A DNA stretch of 64,000 bases from Halomicrobium salinisoli (GTDB lineage Archaea > Halobacteriota > Halobacteria > Halobacteriales > Haloarculaceae): assembly GCF_020405185.1 (NCBI RefSeq), contig NZ_CP084463.1, positions 2,480,001 through 2,544,000 of the forward strand, in the 5' to 3' direction. Of the stretch, positions 18,354-26,753 are shown in pieces. Under the pieces are notes generated by a model, which was given only the letters and a program-made list of their open reading frames with translations, was not told the origin of the DNA and ran no database searches. The position numbers and the translations under genes were made by a program. The first letter of the stretch is position 1. Each line of letters starts with the position of its first letter.

Positions 18354-20657
18354 ATGACTTCCGGCCCCGAATCACCGCAACGCGGGGAAGCCTCCACGAG
18401 CGGCGATGCTGCCGTCGACGAGCTCCTCGCCGACCTCGACCTGGCGGAAAAGATCGGACAGCTTATGCTTCTGTTCGTGCCGGTCGTCGCGCCCGAGGCG
18501 GCGGCACCGATGTTCGAGGAACTCCGACCGGGGGGGCTGGTCTGCGGCGGTGGCGAGGCCCCGGCGTTCGATCCGGACGAAGCCGCTTCGACGCTCGCAG
18601 AGCTACAAGCCGAGAACGCGGACCGAACGCGACGGGGAATTCCCCTCGTCGTCGCCATCGACGCGATACACGGGAACGCGACGGTCGACGGAGCGGACGT
18701 GTTCCCGCACAACGTCGGCGTCGGGGCGACGCGGAGCCCCGACCTCGTCCGTCGCATCGCAAGTGCCACCGCCGACTCCATATCGGCGATCGGCGTCCAC
18801 TGGAACTTCTCGCCCACCGCCGACGTCCTCCGGGATCCGCGCTGGGGACGGTACGTGGAGGGCTACAGTGAAGATCCCCACCTCACAGGAGAACTGGCGG
18901 AAGCCGAGGTGACGGGGACGCGGAGCCGGGACGAGGGAGACGTTGCGACGTGCTGCAAGCACTTCGCAGGATATTCGGTCCCGGAGAACGGTCACGACAG
19001 GTCCCCGGCGAACGTGTCGATGCGTGACCTCCGGACTCGGATCCTGCCCGCCTATGCAACGCCGATCGACGCGGAGGTCGAATCGGTTATGATCAACTCC
19101 GGTGCGGTCAACGGCGTGCCAGCACCCGCGTCGGAGTGGCTGGTGACCGATGTGCTCAAATCCACCTGGGAGTACGACGGGCTGGTCGTCACCGACTGGG
19201 AAGACCTCGCACGGCTCATCGATTTCCACGACTACGTCCCGACCTACCGCGAAGCGGCGAAGCGGTGTTTGAACGCGGGCGTCGACATGGTGATGAAGCC
19301 GAAAGAGCCGGCGGAGTTCCTCGAGACCGTTGTCGACCTGGTCGAGTCGGGCGAGGTACCCCGGAGCCGGATCGACGACGCTGCCAGAAGCGTCCTCGAG
19401 TTCAAGGCGTCGCTCGGGCTTCTCGACGGACACGAGACCGGCGAAGTGGCCGCGGAGAACGCCGTCGGTGGGTTCGACGACCTGGCGGTCGAGGCCGCTG
19501 AAAAGACGATCACGCTGTTGAAAAACGACGGCGCGCTCCCGCTGACGGGCGACAGCGGGACCGTCTTGCTGACGGGTCCGGGGACCGACTCGGTCAACAT
19601 GCAGGTCGGCGGGTGGACGTTGGGCTGGCAAAACATCGGTAACGGCGAGGACGTCGCCGCCGCGCCCCGATGTACCACCTTGGCCGAAGCCCTCCCGCGA
19701 CGTGCGCCGTCGGACGTGACCGTCGCTCACGAGCAGACCGGATTCGTCAGTGAGAGCCACAGCTATGACGATACGTACGCCCTCGACGACCCTTCGCTGA
19801 TCGCTTCACGCGCTGCGGATGCCGACGCCGTCGTTCTCGCCCTCGGCGACGGACCGAGCGCCGAGTGGTACGGCGACCGGGAGGACCTGCGCCTGCCCGA
19901 GACCCAGCGTGACATCGTGTCGCTCGTCGCCGAGCACGCGCCGTCGGATACACCCGTCGTCGGCGTTCTCTTCGCCGGGCGACCGCTCGGAACCACGGCA
20001 ACGATCGAACAACTCGACGCGTTACTCATGGCGTACAGGCCGGGTTCTGCCGGGGGGCCGGCACTTGCTAACGTGCTCTTCGGCGATACGAATCCCAGCG
20101 GTCGTCTCCCGTTCACCTGGCCCTCGAACGTCGGGGCGGTTCCGGACTACTACAACGCTGCTCCCGAGCCGAACGACGTCTCTTACCCGCCAGACGCGGA
20201 GTTCGACCGCGATCCCCTGTTCCCCTTCGGCCACGGCCTGAGCTACAGTCGGTTCGAGTACGGCGATCTGTCCGTCGAACCATCCGAGTTGCGCGATCCC
20301 GATCCCGCGGACGAGGTCGTCGTGTCGTTTTCGGTCACGAACGCTGGCGATCGGGCCGGAGAGCACATCGCCGAAGCGTACGTGGACCGATCGTACGGCT
20401 CCGTGCTCCATCCCAGACGACGTCTCCTGGGGTCCGAACGGCTCTCTCTGGAGGCCGGTGATCGAACGGACGCGCGGATCACCGTTCCGCTGGAGCGACT
20501 GGCGGTCGTTCCGGGCGACATCCCGGGGCGTGCCGAGCGGCGAATCGAAGCCGGGAGTTACAGGATCGCCGTCGGCGATTGCTCGACGGAACTCGCCGTC
20601 GACTCGCCCGTCTCGATCGGTTCGTACGTCCCCGTGGGTGAACGCGGACGTCGGTGA
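18354..20657 (+). CDS. Glycoside hydrolase family 3 beta-glycosidase
   Basis: 767 aa with the complete three-domain GH3 layout. These are an N-terminal TIM barrel (AEKIGQLMLLF; DAIHGN; NFSPTADVLRDPRWGRYVEGYSED at about 145-168; KHFAGY), an alpha/beta sandwich beginning near ITLLKNDGALPL, and a C-terminal fibronectin III-like domain after PFGHGLSYSRFEY. The nucleophile is predicted as Asp281 in VVTDWED. There is no signal peptide or Tat motif, so it should act in the cytoplasm. It is the first island gene, divergent from mptA. It may release a glucosyl- or xylosyl-type cap from an intermediate. Confidence 0.9.
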   Translation: MTSGPESPQRGEASTSGDAAVDELLADLDLAEKIGQLMLLFVPVVAPEAAAPMFEELRPGGLVCGGGEAPAFDPDEAASTLAELQAENADRTRRGIPLVVAIDAIHGNATVDGADVFPHNVGVGATRSPDLVRRIASATADSISAIGVHWNFSPTADVLRDPRWGRYVEGYSEDPHLTGELAEAEVTGTRSRDEGDVATCCKHFAGYSVPENGHDRSPANVSMRDLRTRILPAYATPIDAEVESVMINSGAVNGVPAPASEWLVTDVLKSTWEYDGLVVTDWEDLARLIDFHDYVPTYREAAKRCLNAGVDMVMKPKEPAEFLETVVDLVESGEVPRSRIDDAARSVLEFKASLGLLDGHETGEVAAENAVGGFDDLAVEAAEKTITLLKNDGALPLTGDSGTVLLTGPGTDSVNMQVGGWTLGWQNIGNGEDVAAAPRCTTLAEALPRRAPSDVTVAHEQTGFVSESHSYDDTYALDDPSLIASRAADADAVVLALGDGPSAEWYGDREDLRLPETQRDIVSLVAEHAPSDTPVVGVLFAGRPLGTTATIEQLDALLMAYRPGSAGGPALANVLFGDTNPSGRLPFTWPSNVGAVPDYYNAAPEPNDVSYPPDAEFDRDPLFPFGHGLSYSRFEYGDLSVEPSELRDPDPADEVVVSFSVTNAGDRAGEHIAEAYVDRSYGSVLHPRRRLLGSERLSLEAGDRTDARITVPLERLAVVPGDIPGRAERRIEAGSYRIAVGDCSTELAVDSPVSIGSYVPVGERGRR

Positions 20658-20771
20658 CGACCGGTGGACGCCCGACGAAGCGGAAGTCCAGGGTAGCGAC
20701 GTTTTCCACTGTCTTCTCGACCGGTGGCTCCCGACAGGAGGGTGCGGACGTTCCGACAAATCGAAAGGGAG

Positions 20772-20778
20772 TTAAAAT
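20772..20778 (+). promoter_or_regulatory. TATA box deciding the start of the IleRS paralogue
   Basis: TTAAAAT, about 24 nt before ATG 20799. The upstream GTG at 20781 would lie within the promoter. Confidence 0.5.
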
Positions 20779-20798
20779 GAGTGTCTTATAAGCCTGTA

Positions 20799-23246
20799 AT
20801 GAACGGCCGGTTCGAAACGTTCGGGCGGTGCGTCGAGCGCCAGGTACAGAAGGAGTGGCGAGAACGGAGCTCCAGGGACTGCGCTCGCGTCGACGGGGAG
20901 GACGGCGACCTGCTGTACTTCCTCGACGGTCCACCGAACACGAGCGGCAAGACCCACCTCGGTACCGTCTGGAACAAGGTGCTCAAGGACGCGATCGTGC
21001 GAACGGCCCGGCTAAGCGGGATTCGGGTCGTGGATCGGCCCGGTTACGACACGCATCTGTTCACCACGGAACAGCGACTGACCGACGAAGAGGGCCTGGA
21101 GTCGGGTGCCGACGTCAGGGACTACGGCGTGGAGGCCCTGGAAGAGGCCTGCGAGTCTCGCGAGGAACGGTTCCGAGACGAACTGGAATCCGATTTCCGA
21201 GACTTCGGCGTCTGGCTCGACTGGGAGCGGTCCTACCGGACCGATAGCTCCTCGTACGCAGACGCAGCCTGGCAGGCGTTTCGGAGACTGTACGAATTGG
21301 GGGACGCAGTCGAAGGGGAGCAAGTGAACTACGTCTGTCCGGAGTGTGACTTGACGCTCCGCAAGCGGGCCGAAGTGGAGTCGGAGCACCTCCCGCTGTC
21401 TGACCCGCCCGAGGACTCGACGTCACCGATTTACCTCGCGTATCCGGCAGCGGACGAGCAGGGCGCGTTCGTTGTCAGGGCGGATGAACCCTGGAAGGTG
21501 CTGTGTAACAGCTTTCTCACAGTCGACCCCGACGCGGAGTACGCAAAGCTCTCGACGGAGGAGTTCGGCGACCTCTACCTCGCTACAGATACGGAGGAAG
21601 CCGGGGTACCTTGGGACGCACTGGATCGGGCGTCCGTCCGGGAACGCGTCGCCGGCGAGCAACTCGTCGGGACGGCGTACGTCCACCCGCTCGTCGATTC
21701 CGCCGGGGTCGGTTCCGAGTCCGATCGACGCATCTTCGAAGTGGTGGCCTCCGATCGGCTCGACCGCCCGACCGGATTCGGTCACGGCGTCCCGGCGTGT
21801 GACGAGGCTTCTCGACAGGTCGCCGTGGACCGATGCGTCGCCGTTCCGGATCCGATCGCAGACGACGGGACCATCGACTGGTCCGTCGGGGACCTGGGCG
21901 GGGAGTCGATCTTCGACGTCGACGAACGGATACGGGACCTCCTGCGACGACGGGACGCGTTGCTTCGGCTCGGGGAACAGAAGGAGCGGACGAAATGCTG
22001 CTGGCTGTGTGGCAGAGCCGTTGTCCCGCAGATCACCCAGCAGTGGTACATCTCGCTCGGCGACCGGACCGAGGAACTGTTCGACGCTGTCTCGGCGGTG
22101 GACTGGATACCCGACGAAGTCGAGGAGACGATGCGTTCGCCGGAGTCGTGGCACCCAGACTGGTCGCGGGACACCCGATTCGATGGCGACGTCGCGGCGA
22201 ACCAGGACTGGATGATCGAGCAGGACGCGTTCTGGGGTCTGCCGATACCGGTGTGGGAGTCGGTGGACGACCCGGACGACAAAATCGTCCTCGGGTCGAG
22301 AGCGGCCATCGCGGAGCGAGCCGACCAACCGCTCGCCCCTGAGGACGTGGTCCCGCGACGGTCGCAGCTCGATGACGTGACGATAACGGAGGACGGGAAG
22401 CGCTACCGCCGTTCCGAGGCGGTGTTCGCAGATCGGTACAGTGCGGCACTCGCGTCGGTGGCCGTCGCCGGCCTCGAGCCCGGCGAGTCGATGCCGGACG
22501 ATCCCTGGCCAGTGGACCTGATCGTCGAAGCGAAGGACCAACCGGGGCTCTGGTTCTTCATGCAGCTCGCGACCGGCGTGCCCCTCTTCGGAGAAATGCC
22601 CTTCAACCGGGCGTTCGAGCACGGTTTCCTGACAGACGAAAACGGGGCGAAGATGTCGAAGTCCGTCGGAAACGTCGTTACGCCGGACGAGGCCCTCGAA
22701 CGGTACGCTGCCGACCCGGTGCGGCTCTACCTGTTAGCGAACACCCGACCGGGGAGCGATATCTCTCTCGACTGGGATCGGATCGAGCGGATCGAGGCGA
22801 AGCTGAACACCGTCGTCGAGGCGAGCCACGACTGGGGACGGACGGAGACCGCGGAGGCCACCGTCGAGGCCCCGCCTTCCGAGGCGGTCGTCAACGACTG
22901 GCTCCGCGCCCGACTCGCCGACACCGCCGAGGCGACCGCGGACGCGATCTCGGCTCTCGACTTCGCTACCGCGGTGGAGGAAGTGCTCACGTTCGCACAC
23001 GACACGCTGGCGACGGCGTACGTCCCGATCCTCCGCGGGCTCGAGGACGAACGCGGCGCTCTCTCGCCGGCGACGATCGAGTGCGGCGCCCGCGTGTTCA
23101 GGGAAACCGCGAAGCTTCTGAGCCCTTTCGGTCCCCACGTCGCCGAGTGCCTCTATCTGAACGCTGACGGGACGGAGCCGACGGTTCACGCGTGTTCGTG
23201 GCCAGGAGGGCGGGAGCCCGCCGCGAGTTGGACCACGCACGAGTGA
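20799..23246 (+). CDS. Isoleucyl-tRNA synthetase paralogue, class I aaRS-like, editing site degenerate
   Basis: 815 aa from ATG 20799. The catalytic core is kept: LDGPPNTSGKTHLGTVWNK (HxGT signature at 53-56, the form I recall for haloarchaeal IleRS), GYDTH, PQITQQWYISL, and KMSKSVGNVV at about 617. Differences from a housekeeping IleRS are marked. The HGLPxE segment after GYD is replaced by LFTTEQ. In CP1 the Thr-rich TTTPWTLP becomes RADEPWKVL, and the GTGxVHxAPxHGxxD loop becomes TGFGHGVPACDEAS, so tRNA editing is probably lost. It ends about 200 residues earlier than a full-length archaeal IleRS. Possible roles are resistance IleRS, amino acid activation for the cluster product, or aminoacyl transfer. 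Confidence 0.85.
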   Translation: MNGRFETFGRCVERQVQKEWRERSSRDCARVDGEDGDLLYFLDGPPNTSGKTHLGTVWNKVLKDAIVRTARLSGIRVVDRPGYDTHLFTTEQRLTDEEGLESGADVRDYGVEALEEACESREERFRDELESDFRDFGVWLDWERSYRTDSSSYADAAWQAFRRLYELGDAVEGEQVNYVCPECDLTLRKRAEVESEHLPLSDPPEDSTSPIYLAYPAADEQGAFVVRADEPWKVLCNSFLTVDPDAEYAKLSTEEFGDLYLATDTEEAGVPWDALDRASVRERVAGEQLVGTAYVHPLVDSAGVGSESDRRIFEVVASDRLDRPTGFGHGVPACDEASRQVAVDRCVAVPDPIADDGTIDWSVGDLGGESIFDVDERIRDLLRRRDALLRLGEQKERTKCCWLCGRAVVPQITQQWYISLGDRTEELFDAVSAVDWIPDEVEETMRSPESWHPDWSRDTRFDGDVAANQDWMIEQDAFWGLPIPVWESVDDPDDKIVLGSRAAIAERADQPLAPEDVVPRRSQLDDVTITEDGKRYRRSEAVFADRYSAALASVAVAGLEPGESMPDDPWPVDLIVEAKDQPGLWFFMQLATGVPLFGEMPFNRAFEHGFLTDENGAKMSKSVGNVVTPDEALERYAADPVRLYLLANTRPGSDISLDWDRIERIEAKLNTVVEASHDWGRTETAEATVEAPPSEAVVNDWLRARLADTAEATADAISALDFATAVEEVLTFAHDTLATAYVPILRGLEDERGALSPATIECGARVFRETAKLLSPFGPHVAECLYLNADGTEPTVHACSWPGGREPAASWTTHE

Positions 23247-23376
23247 TGTCCGCAGCTGCGTTCGCTCCGGTGACCGCCCGGACGAGTACGGAAACCGTGT
23301 CCGCACCGCGAGCGGCGACGCCGCTCTGCTGTCGAGCGAGGAAGTAGTCGCCGCCCGTCGGCGAGCAGAGTGACGC

Positions 23377-24342
23377 TCACGAGCTGACGCGTTCGGTGAC
23401 CACACGCCGGGCGTAGCCCCACTGGCGGGCCAATCGCTCGACGTAGTGAATCCCGATCATCGCGGCTCGTTCCGACCGATCGAGGGCGTCCCACTCAGAA
23501 CAGAGGGCGGGAAGGTGGGAATCGGCTCGGGGGAGGTACCGCTCGAGATCCAGAAGCGGCGATCGGTCGAACATATCGGCTTCTGAGTGATGGTAGAGCT
23601 GGTAGAGCCCCTGACCGGTCTTCGTCCCCTTCCGGACGACGCCGCCAAGTGTGGACCTGGCGGGGTGCTCAGCGACCAGGGCTGGACAGTAGCCGAACTC
23701 GGCGCCCTGCTCGCTGAGCCGATGGCCGAACACGATATCTTCGCCAGAGACCAGCGTCGGATCGAAACCGACGCCGTCGGATACTAGCGATCGATCGACG
23801 GCGAGACAACACGTCGGGCAAAAGTCCACCCAGTTCATGAAGAACTCGTTCGGGAAGCGGACGTGCGCGTCGTACCACTCCCAGACCGTATCGGACCCGC
23901 TCTCCTTCGCGACCTCGACTTCGCCACCGAGGTACTCTACCGGAGTGGAGTCGAACAGCCAGGCGATCGTCCAGAAGTGCCCGTCCCGGACGCTCATGTC
24001 GTCGTCCAGAAAATGGACTATCTCCCCCGAACTCGCCTCGATACCGACGTTCCTGGCGTTGGCCGGCGTTTCGTATTCGGTCTCCGTGTCGACGGCGACG
24101 CGATCGAACTCCGCCGCGAGCGCTTCGGCGCGCTGCAGGGTCTCTCCCGACGACGGGGTGACGACGGTCCGTAGCTCGTAGTCCTCGAAAGACGTTCCCG
24201 TCACGGAACGGACGGTCCGTTCGAGTCCCGCCGGGTTGTCGTACACCGGCACGACGACGCTGATTTTCGGACGGTCCGACGATTCGTAGCTCCGCTCGTA
24301 GGCATCGAGGGCGGCTGGATCGACGTCCAATGTTCTGACCAT
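23377..24342 (-). CDS. Family 2 glycosyltransferase
   Basis: 321 aa. The GT-A fold starts at about residue 24 with ISVVVPVYDNPAGLERTVRSV, followed by ANARNVGIEASSGEIVHFLDDDMSVRDG (about 110-137), which contains the metal-binding DDD. A later acidic site, SGEDIVFGHRL, is the catalytic-base region. No membrane helices, so a soluble or peripheral enzyme. A TATA-like TAATATT (24371-24377) lies about 32 nt upstream. It converges on the IleRS paralogue. Donor and acceptor unknown; it may glycosylate the island product or a surface glycan. Confidence 0.85.
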   Translation of the reverse strand: MVRTLDVDPAALDAYERSYESSDRPKISVVVPVYDNPAGLERTVRSVTGTSFEDYELRTVVTPSSGETLQRAEALAAEFDRVAVDTETEYETPANARNVGIEASSGEIVHFLDDDMSVRDGHFWTIAWLFDSTPVEYLGGEVEVAKESGSDTVWEWYDAHVRFPNEFFMNWVDFCPTCCLAVDRSLVSDGVGFDPTLVSGEDIVFGHRLSEQGAEFGYCPALVAEHPARSTLGGVVRKGTKTGQGLYQLYHHSEADMFDRSPLLDLERYLPRADSHLPALCSEWDALDRSERAAMIGIHYVERLARQWGYARRVVTERVSS

Positions 24343-24869
24343 TCTCGTCTCGCTCGTCAGCGGCCGGTCATAATATTGCCACGTTTCGGCGTAGCGGTCC
24401 CCGAGAGTCCGATGGTGCGGTCCGACCGTCCCCGGACAGCCCCGGTTCGGATACGACGACGGACTGCGGCGCGACCGGGCCGTCGCTCACGTCCTCGGGG
24501 AGCCACACGGCTCCTGTCCCCGTCGACCTCCGAGTTCGCTGCCGTCCGGGACGCTGCCCTCTGACTCGCCACGAGAGCGGGGTCGGGGCGGCAGAGATCC
24601 GAGCGCGAACCGATCGCTGTGACGCCGTGACCCGTCCCGGGCTGATGTCGACGTCCGATCGGCTGCTGGACTCGCGTCGTGGCGGCGTAATCACCACGTT
24701 GGTTCAGACATCCGCAAGATTGAAATAAGGATCAATGGAAGGAACGCTATGCGACAGATACGTCCGGTTGTTCGTCCGGTTTTTGGAGCGATTCCGGCCG
24801 ATGTCCCGAAGTGCTGGGTCCGGAACTTCGGAGACCCGACTGCGGGTTTCGCTCCGGACTTCGTCAGCG
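24343..24869. other. Divergent promoter region between the GT2 and exporter genes
   Basis: It contains the TATA for the GT2 gene (24371-24377) and an AT-rich box GAAATAA (24722-24728) ahead of the exporter. The remaining open frames look non-coding. Confidence 0.45.
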
Positions 24870-26753
24870 ATGTCTGAGAGGTCGGGGCGGCCGCTGGCGG
24901 GGATGTCGCCGCTCGGATTTCTGTGGCGATCGTTCGTCCGGCCACGCGCCGCGAAGTTCGCGCTCGGGGTGGGTCTCATGCTCGGGGCCAGAATCCCTCA
25001 GCGGGTTCCGGCCTTACTCATCGGCATCGCGGTCGACGCGCTCCTCCTTCGACAGACGCGTTTCGCGATCCCTCTGATCCCGCAGTCCTGGGTCCCCGCT
25101 TCGACGACTGGGCACCTCCTCCTCGTGCTCGGTGTCATGGGCGCGGCCCTCCTCGCCGAGACGGGGATGGACTGGTTCGGTCAGCTGGCGTACGAACGGG
25201 TGACGCTCGAGACCCTCCACGACGTCCGCACCCGTGTCTACGAGCTCACGACCAGTCTCCCGACGAGCTACTACGACGACGCGAAGGGCGGCGACGTGAT
25301 GAGCGTCCTCAACAACGACGTCGACAACCTCAAGGGCCTCTTCGATGGGACGCGCGACGGCATTCTGTACGGCGGGCAGATCGCCAGCGCGTTCGCGTTC
25401 ATGTTCTTTCTCCACGCGGAACTGGCGGTCCTGCTTCTGGTCATCCCGGCCGTCCTCCTCCCCACCAGCAGGAAATACGGATCCCTCGTGAACGCCAGAT
25501 ACGAGAACGTCCGTGAGAGCGTCGGCGAGGTGAACATCCGTCTCCGAGACGCCATCGCTGGCATCGGGACCGTCAAAGCGTTCGGCAACGAGCGAGTCGA
25601 GGCCGAGCGAGTCGAGCGGGCCTCCGAGACGTACAAGTCGACGAATTGGTCGACGATCAAGCTCCGGATCCTCTACAACGGGAACGTGTACAGCATCGCG
25701 TCCGTCGGTAGCTGGGGTCTTTTCTTGCTCGGCGGTTACTGGATCATCGAAGGCGCCCCGTGGCTGTTCACGCACTCGCTCAGCCCGGGCACGCTCCTCA
25801 CGTTTCTCATCTACGCCCAGTCGTTTCTCCAGCCGACCCGGCAGCTGGCCGTCGAGGTCATCGACAGCATTCAGAACGCTCGAGCATCGTGTAACCGGAT
25901 CGTCAACCTCGTCACGCAAGCCGACGACACTCGGGACCGATACACGACGACCGATGAAGCGGTCGCGGTCAGTGACATCGCCTACCGCGACGTGTCCTTC
26001 GGGTACGAGAATAGCGACGAGTACGCCCTGGAAGACGTCGACTTCGAGGTGGCGCCCGGTGACTTCGTCGGAGTCGTCGGCGCTTCCGGCGCTGGCAAGT
26101 CGACACTTGTGAAGCTGCTCTTTCGCTTCTACGAACCGGACGAGGGGTCGATTCTCGTCGGCGGGCGCGACGTCGAGTCCGTCGACGTGGAGACGTTGCG
26201 AAGCCAGATCGGCTACGTGAGCCAAGACCCGTTTCTGTTCGCCAGTACCGTCGAAGAGAACATCGCGTACGCACGTCCCCAGGTCTCGCGGTCCGCCGTC
26301 GTCGAAGCCGCCAAGACTGCTGGCGCCCACGAATTCATCACGTCGCTCCCGGACGGCTACGACAGCCAGGTGGGCCAACGGGGCAGCAGTCTCTCGGGTG
26401 GCCAGCGCCAGCGGATCGCCATCGCGCGCGCACTGGTCGACGATCCGCCCGTCATCGTCTTCGACGAAGCCACGAGCCACGTCGACAACGATACCGAAGC
26501 GGAGATCCAACGAAGCCTCTCGGCCACGGCAGGGGACAGGACGGTGATATCGATCGCACACAGGCTCTCGACGGTTCGAGACGCGGATCGCATCCTCGTG
26601 TTGGACGACGGCCGCATCGTTGAGACGGGGAGCCACGAGGAGCTGCTCGACGCGGGAGGAACTTACGCCGACCTCTGGCGGGTTCAGGTGGGCCAGGTCG
26701 CCGCAGAGACCGACGATAACGTCGACGTCTTCGGAGGTGACGCGCCGGTATGA
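24870..26753 (+). CDS. ABC exporter half-transporter, subunit 1 (permease-ATPase)
   Basis: 627 aa from ATG 24870, chosen because it matches the N-terminal layout and length of the partner (629 aa); in-frame codons exist at 24735 and 24801. Six-helix ABC exporter domain, then a nucleotide-binding domain with Walker A GASGAGKST, signature [15 protein letters not shown], Walker B VIVFDEATSHVD and H-loop IAHRLSTV. The catalytic Glu is present. It overlaps the next gene by ATGA, so translation is coupled and a heterodimer is likely. In the inner membrane it would export a lipid-linked or small hydrophobic product. Confidence 0.9.
   Translation: MSERSGRPLAGMSPLGFLWRSFVRPRAAKFALGVGLMLGARIPQRVPALLIGIAVDALLLRQTRFAIPLIPQSWVPASTTGHLLLVLGVMGAALLAETGMDWFGQLAYERVTLETLHDVRTRVYELTTSLPTSYYDDAKGGDVMSVLNNDVDNLKGLFDGTRDGILYGGQIASAFAFMFFLHAELAVLLLVIPAVLLPTSRKYGSLVNARYENVRESVGEVNIRLRDAIAGIGTVKAFGNERVEAERVERASETYKSTNWSTIKLRILYNGNVYSIASVGSWGLFLLGGYWIIEGAPWLFTHSLSPGTLLTFLIYAQSFLQPTRQLAVEVIDSIQNARASCNRIVNLVTQADDTRDRYTTTDEAVAVSDIAYRDVSFGYENSDEYALEDVDFEVAPGDFVGVVGASGAGKSTLVKLLFRFYEPDEGSILVGGRDVESVDVETLRSQIGYVSQDPFLFASTVEENIAYARPQVSRSAVVEAAKTAGAHEFITSLPDGYDSQVGQRGSSLSGGQRQRIAIARALVDDPPVIVFDEATSHVDNDTEAEIQRSLSATAGDRTVISIAHRLSTVRDADRILVLDDGRIVETGSHEELLDAGGTYADLWRVQVGQVAAETDDNVDVFGGDAPV

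Noticed and set aside
20799..23246. Housekeeping isoleucyl-tRNA synthetase
   Set aside because: The editing motifs and HGLP are missing, the length is too short, and it lies inside the mptA-bounded block.
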